Source: Bathymodiolus brooksi (Eukaryota; Mollusca; Bivalvia; Mytilida; Modiolidae). From it: a stretch of 64,000 nt of DNA. Shown here in pieces: positions 52,301 to 61,896 of the stretch. The DNA lies in NCBI GenBank assembly GCA_963680875.1, contig OY804577.1, forward strand, positions 148,818,196-148,882,195, in the 5' to 3' direction. The position numbers and the translations under genes are program-made. Each line of letters begins with the position of its first letter. Within the stretch, counting starts at the first letter, position 1. The notes under the pieces are model-generated. The model was given only the letters and a program-made list of their open reading frames with translations, searched no databases and was not told the DNA's origin.

Positions 52301-54527
52301 TATTGTATGTTTCCTGGTGTCGAAGTGGTACTCTCAGTGTTAACATTCCGTGTGATATTTATTGTATGTTTCCTGGTGTCTACGTTGTACTCTCAGTGTT
52401 AACATTCCGTGTGATATTTATTGTATGTTTCCTGGTGTCTAAGTGGTACTCTCAGTGTTAACATTCCGTGTGATATTTATTGTATGTTTCCTGGTGTCTA
52501 AGTGGTACTCTCAGTGTTAACATTCGTGTGATATTTATTGTATGTTTCCTGGTGTCTAAGTGGTACTCTCAGTGTTAACATTCCGTGTGATATTTATTAT
52601 ATGTTTCCTGGTGTCTAAATGGTACTCTCAGTGTTAACATTCCGTGTGATATTTATTGTATGTTTCCTGGTGTCTAAGTGGTACTCTCAGTGTTAACATT
52701 CCGTGTGATATTTATTGTATGTTTCCTGATGTCTAAGTGGTACTCTCCGTGTTACCATTCCGTGTGATATTTATTGTATGTTTCCTGGTGTCTAAATGGT
52801 ACTCTCAGTGTTAACATTCCGTGTGATATTTATTGTATGTTTACTGGTGTCTAAGTGGTACTCTCAGTGTTAACATTCCGTGTGATATTTATTGTACTTT
52901 TCCTGGTGTCTAAGTGGTACTCTCAGTGTTAGCATTCCGTGTGATATTTATTGTATGTTTACTGGTGTCTAAGTGGTACTCTCAGTGTTAGCATTCCGTG
53001 TGATATTTATTGTATGTTTCCTGGTGTCTACGTTGTACTCTCAGTGTTAACATTCCGTGTGATATTTATTGTATGTTTCCTGGTGTCTAAGTGGTACTCT
53101 CAGTGTTAACATTCCGTGTGATATTTATTGTATGTTTCCTGGTGTCTAAGTGGTACTCTCAGTGTTAACATTCGTGTGATATTTATTGTATGTTTCCTGG
53201 TGTCTAAGTGGTACTCTCAGTGTTAACATTCCGTGTGATATTTATTATATGTTTCCTGGTGTCTAAATGGTACTCTCAGTGTTAACATTCCGTGTGATAT
53301 TTATTGTATGTTTCCTGGTGTCTAAGTGGTACTCTCAGTGTTAACATTCCGTGTGATATTTATTGTATGTTTCCTGATGTCTAAGTGGTACTCTCCGTGT
53401 TACCATTCCGTGTGATATTTATTGTATGTTTCCTGGTGTCTAAATGGTACTCTCAGTGTTAACATTCCGTGTGATATTTATTGTATGTTTACTGGTGTCT
53501 AAGTGGTACTCTCAGTGTTAACATTCCGTGTGATATTTATTGTACTTTTCCTGGTGTCTAAGTGGTACTCTCAGTGTTAGCATTCCGTGTGATATTTATT
53601 GTATGTTTACTGGTGTCTAAGTGGTACTCTCAGTGTTAGCATTCCGTGTGATATTTATTGTATGTTTACTGGTGTCTAAGTGGTACTCTCAGTGTTAACA
53701 TTCCGTGTGATATTTATTGTACGTTTCCTGGTGTCTAAGTGGTACTCTCAGTGTTAACATTCCGTGTGATATTTATTGTATGTTTCCTGGTGTCTAAGTG
53801 GTACTCTCAGTGTTAACATTCCGTGTGATATTTATTGTATGTTTCCTGGTGTCTACGTGGTACTCTCAGTGTTAACATTCCGTGTGATATTTATTGTATG
53901 CTTACTGGTGTCTAAGTGGTACTCTCAGTGTTAACATTCCGTGTGGTATTTATTATATGTTTCCTGGTGTCTAAGTGGTACTCTCAGTGTTAACATTCCG
54001 TGTGATATTTATTGTATGTTTCCTGGTGTCGAAGTGGTACTCTCAGTGTTAACATTCCGTGTGATATTTATTGTATGTTTCCTGGTGTCTACGTTGTACT
54101 CTCAGTGTTAACATTCCGTGTGATATTTATTGTATGTTTCCTGGTGTCTAAGTGGTACTCTCAGTGTTAACATTCCGTGTGATATTTATTGTATGTTTCC
54201 TGGTGTCTAAGTGGTACTCTCAGTGTTAACATTCGTGTGATATTTATTGTATGTTTCCTGGTGTCTAAGTGGTACTCTCAGTGTTAACATTCCGTGTGAT
54301 ATTTATTGTATGTTTCCTGGTGTCTAAGTGGTACTCTCAGTGTTAACATTCCGTGTGATATTTATTGTACGTTTCCTGGTGTCTAAGTGGTACTCTCAGT
54401 GTTAACATTCCGTGTGATATTTATTGTATGTTTCCTGGTGTCTAAGTGGTACTCTCAGTGTTAACATTCCGTGTGATATTTATTGTATGTTTCCTGGTGT
54501 CTAAGTGGTACTCTCAGTGTTAACATT
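49340..54527. repeat. Unit M3 and passage into block R
   Basis: The T22C+A48C+A55C anchor and the C26G, T20A, T24G trio (49888-50020) repeat M2 at an offset of 4,302 bp. From about 51.2 kb the A8G+G17A monomers take over, starting at 51345, 52230 and 53939, with T34G and A36C+G39T neighbours. T20C+G21T monomers without C26G near 52896 and 53543 show the replacement of M-type by R-type variants. A change private to this part is GTACTGTCAG near 51683. Confidence 0.85.
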
Positions 54528-57268
54528 CCGTGTGATATTTATTGCGTGTTTACTGGTGTCTAAGTGGTACTCTCAGTGTTAACATTCCGTGTGATATATA
54601 TTGTATGTTTACTGGTGTCTAAGTGGTACTCTCAGTGTTAACATTCCGTGTGATATTTATTGTATGTTTCATGGTGTCTAAATGGTACTCTCATTGTTAA
54701 CATTCCGTGTGATATTTATTGTATGTTTACTGGTGTCTAAGTGGTACTCTCAGTGTTAACATTCCGTGTGATATTTATTGTACGTTTACTGGTGTCTAAG
54801 TGGTACTCTCAGTGTTAGCATTCCGTGTGATATTTATTGTATGTTTACTGGTGTCTAAGTGGTACTCTCAGTGTTAACATTCCGTGTGATATTTATTGTA
54901 CGTTTCCTGGTGTCTAAGTGGTACTCTCAGTGTTAACATTCCGTGTGATATTTATTGTATGTTTACTGGTGTCTAAGTGGTACTCTCAGTGCTAACATTC
55001 CGTGTGATATTTATTGTACGTTTCCTGGTGTCTAAGTGGTACTCTCAGTGTTAACATTCCGTGTGATATTTATTGTATGTTTACTGGTGTCTAAGTGGTA
55101 CTCTCAGTGTTAACATTCCGTGTGATATTTATTGTATGTTTCCTGGTGTCTAAGTGGTACTCTCAGTGTTAACATTCCGTGTGATATTTATTGTATGTTT
55201 CCTGGTGTCTAAGTGGTACTCTCCATGTTACCATTCCGTGTGATATTTATTGTATGTTTCCTGGTGTCTAAATGGTACTCTCAGTGTTAACATTCCGTGT
55301 GATATTTATTTTATGTTTACTGGTGTCTAAATGGTACTCTCAGTGTTAACATTCCGTGTGATATTTATTGTATGTTTCCTGGTGTCTAAGTGGTACTCTC
55401 CGTGTTACCATTCCGTGTGATATTTATTATATGTTTCCTGGTGTCTAAATGGTACTCTCAGTGTTAACATTCCGTGTGATATTTATTGTATGTTTACTGG
55501 TGTCTAAGTGGTACTCTCAGTGTTAACATTCCGTGTGATATTTATTGTACTTTTCCTGGTGTCTAAGTGGTACTCTCAGTGTTAGCATTCGTGTGATATT
55601 TATTGTAAGTTTACTGGTGTCTAAGTGGTACTCTCAGTGTTAGCATTCCGTGTGATATTTATTGTATGTTTACTGGTGTCTAAGTGGTACTCTCAGTGTT
55701 AACATTCCGTGTGATATTTATTGTACGTTTCCTGGTGTCTAAGTGGTACTCTCAGTGTTAACACTCCGTGTGATATTTATTGTATGTTTCCTGGTGTCTA
55801 AGTGGTACTCTTAGTGTTAACATTCCGTGTGATATTTATTGTATGTTTCCTGGTGTCTAAGTGGTACTCTCAGTGTTAACATTCCGTGTGATATTTATTG
55901 TACGTTTCCTGGTGTCTAAGTGGTACTCTCAGTGTTAACATTCCGTGTGATATTTATTGTATGTTTCCTGGTGTCTAAGTGTTACTCTTAGTGTTAACAT
56001 TCCGTGTGATATTTATTGTATGTTTCCTGGTGTCTAAGTGGTACTCTCAGTGTTAACATTCCGTGTGATATTTATTGTATGTTTACTGGTGTCTAAGTGG
56101 TACTCTCAGTGTTAACATTCCGTGTGATATTTATTGTATGTTTCCTGATGTCTAAGTGGTACTCTCCGTGTTACCATTCCGTGTGATATTTATTGTATGT
56201 TTCCTGGTGTCTAAATTTTACTCTCAGTGTTAACATTCCGTGTGATATTTATTGTACTTTTCCTGGTGTCTAAGTGGTACTCTCAGTGTTAGCATTCCGT
56301 GTGATATTTATTGTAAGTTTACTGGTGTCTAAGTGGTACTCTCAGTGTTAGCATTCCGTGTGATATTTATTGTATGTTTACTGGTGTCTAAGTGGTACTC
56401 TCAGTGTTAACATTCCGTGTGATATTTATTGTACGTTTCCTGGTGTCTAAGTGGTACTCTCAGTGTTAACATTCCGTGTGATATTTATTGTATGTTTCCT
56501 GGTGTCTAAGTGGTACTCTCAGTGTTAACATTCCGTGTGATATTTATTGTATGTTTCCTGGTGTCTACGTGGTACTCTCAGTGTTAACATTCCGTGTGAT
56601 ATTTATTGTATGTTTACTGGTGTCTAAGTGGTACTCTCAGTGTTAACATTCCGTGTGGTATTTATTATATGTTTCCTGGTGTCTAAGTGGTACTCTCAGT
56701 GTTAACATTCCGTGTGATATTTATTGTATGTTTCCTGGTGTCGAAGTGGTACTCTCAGTGTTAACATTCCGTGTGATATTTATTGTATGTTTCCTGGTGT
56801 CTACGTTGTACTCTCAGTGTTAACATTCCGTGTGATATTTATTGTATGTTTCCTGGTGTCTAAGTGGTACTCTCAGTGTTAACATTCCGTGTGATATTTA
56901 TTGTATGTTTCCTGGTGTCTAAGTGGTACTCTCAGTGTTAACATTCGTGTGATATGTATTGTATGTTTCCTGGTGTCTAAGTGGTACTCTCAGTGTTTCC
57001 TGGTGTCTAAGTGGTACTCTCAGTGTTAACATTCCGTGTGATATTTATTGTATGTTTCCTGGTGTCTAAGTGGTACTCTCAGTGTTAACATTCCGTGTGA
57101 TATTTATTGTATGTTTCCTGGTGTCTAAGTGGTACTCTCAGTGTTAACATTCCTGTGATATTTATTGTATGTTTCCTGGTGTCTAAGTGGTACTCTCAGT
57201 GTTAACATTCCGTGTGATATTTATTGTATGTTTCCTGGTGTCTAAGTGGTACTCTCAGTGTTAACATT
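54528..57268. repeat. Block R HOR unit R1 (2,741 bp)
   Basis: The unit is anchored on a TTGCGTG+C25A monomer. Order: T12A+C25A; C26A+G37A+G49T; T20C+C25A; T52C; CTCCATGTTACC near 55222; TTTTATG+C25A+G37A; G17A+G37A; T20C+G21T+A55G; T20A+C25A+A55G; AACACTCC near 55763; CTCTTAG; GTGTTACTCTTAG; G29A+A48C+A55C; G37A+G39T+G40T near 56211; T20C+G21T; T20A; A36C; A8G+G17A; T34G; A36C+G39T; a 58-bp T12G form; the 30-bp half-monomer; consensus copies. There are 46 full monomers plus one half. Confidence 0.9.
56971..57010. repeat. 30-bp half-monomer (29-bp internal deletion), copy 1
   Basis: At 56991-57000 the sequence passes from CAGTGTT directly into TCCTGG, removing 29 bp spanning a monomer border. 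Both deletion ends carry the four bases TGTT (consensus positions 50-53 and 20-23 of the next monomer), so the joint fits slippage or microhomology-mediated deletion. Confidence 0.93.
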
Positions 57269-60010
57269 CCGTGTGATATTTATTGCGTGTTTACTGGTGT
57301 CTAAGTGGTACTCTCAGTGTTAACATTCCGTGTGATATATATTGTATGCTTACTGGATTCTAAGTGGTACTCTCAGTGTTAACATTCCGTGTAATATTTA
57401 TTGTATGTTTCATGGTGTCTAAATGGTACTCTCATTGCTAACATTCCGTGTGATATTTATTGTATGTTTACTGGTGTCTAAGTGGTACTCTCAGTGTTAA
57501 CATTCCGTGTGATATTTATTGTACGTTTACTGGTGTCTAAGTGGTACTCTCAGTGTTAGCATTCCGTGTGATATTTATTGTATGTTTACTGGTGTCTAAG
57601 TGGTACTCTCAGTGTTAACATTCCGTGTGATATTTATTGTACGTTTCCTGGTGTCTAAGTGGTACTCTCAGTGTTAACATTCCGTGTGATATTTATTGTA
57701 TGTTTACTGGTGTCTAAGTGGTACTCTCAGTGCTAACATTCCGTGTGATATTTATTGTACGTTTCCTGGTGTCTAAGTGGTACTCTCAGTGTTAACATTC
57801 CGTGTGATATTTATTGTATGTTTACTGGTGTCTAAGTGGTACTCTCAGTGTTAACATTCCGTGTGATATTTATTGTATGTTTCCTGGTGTCTAAGTGGTA
57901 CTCTCAGTGTTAACATTCCGTGTGATATTTATTGTATGTTTCCTGGTGTCTAAGTGGTACTCTCCATGTTACCATTCCGTGTGATATTTATTGTATGTTT
58001 CCTGGTGTCTAAATTGTACTCTCAGTGTTAACATTCCGTGTGATATTTATTTTATGTTTACTGGTGTCTAAATGGTACTCTCAGTGTTAACATTCCGTGT
58101 GATATTTATTGTATGTTTCCTGGTGTCTAAGTGGTACTCTCCGTGTTACCATTCCGTGTGATATTTATTATATGTTTCCTGGTGTCTAAATGGTACTCTC
58201 AGTGTTAACATTCCGTGTGATATTTATTGTATGTTTACTGGTGTCTAAGTGGTACTCTCAGTGTTAACATTCCGTGTGATATTTATTGTACTTTTCCTGG
58301 TGTCTAAGTGGTACTCTCAGTGTTAGCATTCCGTGTGATATTTATTGTAAGTTTACTGGTGTCTAAGTGGTACTCTCAGTGTTAGCATTCCGTGTGATAT
58401 TTATTGTATGTTTACTGGTGTCTAAGTGGTACTCTCAGTGTTAACATTCCGTGTGATATTTATTGTACGTTTCCTGGTGTCTAAGTGGTACTCTCAGTGT
58501 TAACACTCCGTGTGATATTTATTGTATGTTTCCTGGTGTCTAAGTGGTACTCTTAGTGTTAACATTCCGTGTGATATTTATTGTATGTTTCCTGGTGTCT
58601 AAGTGGTACTCTCAGTGTTAACATTCCGTGTGATATTTATTGTACGTTTCCTGGTGTCTAAGTGGTACTCTCAGTGTTAACATTCCGTGTGATATTTATT
58701 GTATGTTTCCTGGTGTCTAAGTGTTACTCTTAGTGTTAACATTCCGTGTGATATTTATTGTATGTTTCCTGGTGTCTAAGTGGTACTCTCAGTGTTAACA
58801 TTCCGTGTGATATTTATTGTATGTTTACTGGTGTCTAAGTGGTACTCTCAGTGTTAACATTCCGTGTGATATTTATTGTATGTTTCCTGATGTCTAAGTG
58901 GTACTCTCCGTGTTACCATTCCGTGTGATATTTATTGTATGTTTCCTGGTGTCTAAATTTTACTCTCAGTGTTAACATTCCGTGTGATATTTATTGTACT
59001 TTTCCTGGTGTCTAAGTGGTACTCTCAGTGTTAGCATTCCGTGTGATATTTATTGTAAGTTTACTGGTGTCTAAGTGGTACTCTCAGTGTTAGCATTCCG
59101 TGTGATATTTATTGTATGTTTACTGGTGTCTAAGTGGTACTCTCAGTGTTAACATTCCGTGTGATATTTATTGTACGTTTCCTGGTGTCTAAGTGGTACT
59201 CTCAGTGTTAACATTCCGTGTGATATTTATTGTATGTTTCCTGGTGTCTAAGTGGTACTCTCAGTGTTAACATTCCGTGTGATATTTATTGTATGTTTCC
59301 TGGTGTCTACGTGGTACTCTCAGTGTTAACATTCCGTGTGATATTTATTGTATGTTTACTGGTGTCTAAGTGGTACTCTCAGTGTTAACATTCCGTGTGG
59401 TATTTATTATATGTTTCCTGGTGTCTAAGTGGTACTCTCAGTGTTAACATTCCGTGTGATATTTATTGTATGTTTCCTGGTGTCGAAGTGGTACTCTCAG
59501 TGTTAACATTCCGTGTGATATTTATTGTATGTTTCCTGGTGTCTACGTTGTACTCTCAGTGTTAACATTCCGTGTGATATTTATTGTATGTTTCCTGGTG
59601 TCTAAGTGGTACTCTCAGTGTTAACATTCCGTGTGATATTTATTGTATGTTTCCTGGTGTCTAAGTGGTACTCTCAGTGTTAACATTCGTGTGATATGTA
59701 TTGTATGTTTCCTGGTGTCTAAGTGGTACTCTCAGTGTTTCCTGGTGTCTAAGTGGTACTCTCAGTGTTAACATTCCGTGTGATATTTATTGTATGTTTC
59801 CTGGTGTCTAAGTGGTACTCTCAGTGTTAACATTCCGTGTGATATTTATTGTATGTTTCCTGGTGTCTAAGTGGTACTCTCAGTGTTAACATTCCTGTGA
59901 TATTTATTGTATGTTTCCTGGTGTCTAAGTGGTACTCTCAGTGTTAACATTCCGTGTGATATTTATTGTATGTTTCCTGGTGTCTAAGTGGTACTCTCAG
60001 TGTTAACATT
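57269..60010. repeat. Block R HOR unit R2 (2,742 bp), near copy of R1
   Basis: All R1 markers recur at an offset of 2,741-2,742 bp, including CTCCATGTTACC, AACACTCC, GTGTTACTCTTAG, AAATTTTAC at 58954, the A8G+G17A monomer at 59393 and the half-monomer at 59733. Private changes are few: TATGCTTACTGGATTC near 57347, G7A near 57391, CATTGCTAAC near 57434 and AAATTGTAC near 58012. Confidence 0.91.
59713..59752. repeat. 30-bp half-monomer, copy 2
   Basis: The joint at 59733-59742 is the same as at 56991-57000 and lies 2,742 bp downstream. Two independent deletions with the same ends and neighbours are unlikely, so the deletion came before amplification of the R unit. Confidence 0.93.
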
Positions 60011-61896
60011 CCGTGTGATATTTATTGCGTGTTTACTGGTGTCTAAGTGGTACTCTCAGTGTTAACATTCCGTGTGATATATATTGTATGTTTACTGGTG
60101 TCTAAGTGGTACTCTCAGTGTTAACATTCCGTGTAATATTTATTGTATGTTTCATGGTGTCTAAATGGTACTCTCATTGTTAACATTCCGTGTGATATTT
60201 ATTGTATGTTTACTGGTGTCTAAGTGGTACTCTCAGTGTTAACATTCCGTGTGATATTTATTGTACGTTTACTGGTGTCTAAGTGGTACTCTCAGTGTTA
60301 ACATTCCGTGTGATATTTATTGTATGTTTACTGGTGTCTAAGTGGTACTCTCAGTGTTAACATTCCGTGTGATATTTATTGTACGTTTCCTGGTGTCTAA
60401 GTGGTACTCTCAGTGTTAACATTCCGTGTGATATTTATTGTATGTTTACTGGTGTCTAAGTGGTACTCTCAGTGCTAACATTCCGTGTGATATTTATTGT
60501 ACGTTTCCTGGTGTCTAAGTGGTACTCTCAGTGTTAGCATTCCGTGTGATATTTATTGTATGTTTACTGGTGTCTAAGTGGTACTCTCAGTGTTAACATT
60601 CCGTGTGATATTTATTGTATGTTTCCTGGTGTCTAAGTGGTACTCTCAGTGTTAACATTCCGTGTGATATTTATTGTATGTTTCCTGGTGTCTAAGTGGT
60701 ACTCTCCGTGTTACCATTCCGTGTGATATTTATTGTATGTTTCCTGGTGTCTAAATTGTACTCTCAGTGTTAACATTCCGTGTGATATTTATTTTATGCT
60801 TACTGGTGTCTAAATGGTACTCTCAGTGTTAACATTCCGTGTGATATTTATTGTATGTTTCCTGGTGTCTAAGTGGTACTCTCCGTGTTACCATTCCGTG
60901 TGATATTTATTGTACTTTTCCTGGTGTCTAAGTGGTACTCTCAGTGTTAGCATTCCGTGTGATATTTATTGTAAGTTTACTGGTGTCTAAGTGGTACTCT
61001 CAGTGTTAGCATTCCGTGTGATATTTATTGTATGTTTACTGGTGTCTAAGTGGTACTCTCAGTGTTAACATTCCGTGTGATATTTATTGTACGTTTCCTG
61101 GTGTCTAAGTGGTACTCTCAGTGTTAACATTCCGTGTGATATTTATTGTATGTTTCCTGGTGTCTAAGTGGTACTCTCAGTGTTAACATTCCATGTGATA
61201 TTTATTGTATGTTTCCTGGTGTCTAAGTGGTACTCTCAGTGTTAACATTCCGTGTGATATTTATTGTATGTTTCCTGGTGTCTAAGTGGTACTCTCAGTG
61301 TTAACATTCCGTGTGATATTTATTGAACGTTTCCTGGTGTCTACGTTGTACTCTCAGTGTTAACATTCCGTGTGATATTTATTGTATGTTTCCTGGTGTC
61401 TAAGTGGTACTCTCAGTGTTAACATTCCGTGTGATATTTATTGTATGTTTCCTGGTGTCTAAGTGGTACTCTCAGTGTTAACATTCGTGTGATATTTATT
61501 GTATGTTTCCTGGTGTCTAAGTGGTACTCTCAGTGTTAACATTCCGTGTGATATTTATTGTATCTTTCCTGGTGTCTAAGTGGTACTCTCAGTGTTAACA
61601 TTCCGTGTGATATTTATTGTACGTTTCCTGGTTTCTAAGTGGTAATCTCAGTGTTAACATTCCGTGTGATATTTATTGTATGTTTCCTGGTGTCGAAGTG
61701 GTACTCTCAGTGTTAACATTCCGTGTGATATTTATTGTATGTTTCCTGGTGTCTAAGTGGTACTCTCAGTGTTAACATTCGTGTGATATTTATTGTATGT
61801 TTCCTGGTGTCTAAGTGGTACTCTCAGTGTTAACATTCCGTGTGATATTTATTGTATGTTTCCTGGTGTCTAAGTGGTACTCTCAGTGTTAACATT
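60011..61896. repeat. Block R HOR unit R3, shortened 32-mer (1,886 bp)
   Basis: The anchor TTGCGTG+C25A and the first part follow R2, including AAATTGTAC near 60755 and TTTTATGCTTACTGG near 60793. The section from the CTCTTAG monomers to AAATTTTAC and the A8G+G17A monomer is missing, and no half-monomer is present. Private changes include G3A near 61193, TTGAACG near 61324, TATCTTTCC near 61562 and GGTAATCTC near 61642. Confidence 0.87.
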
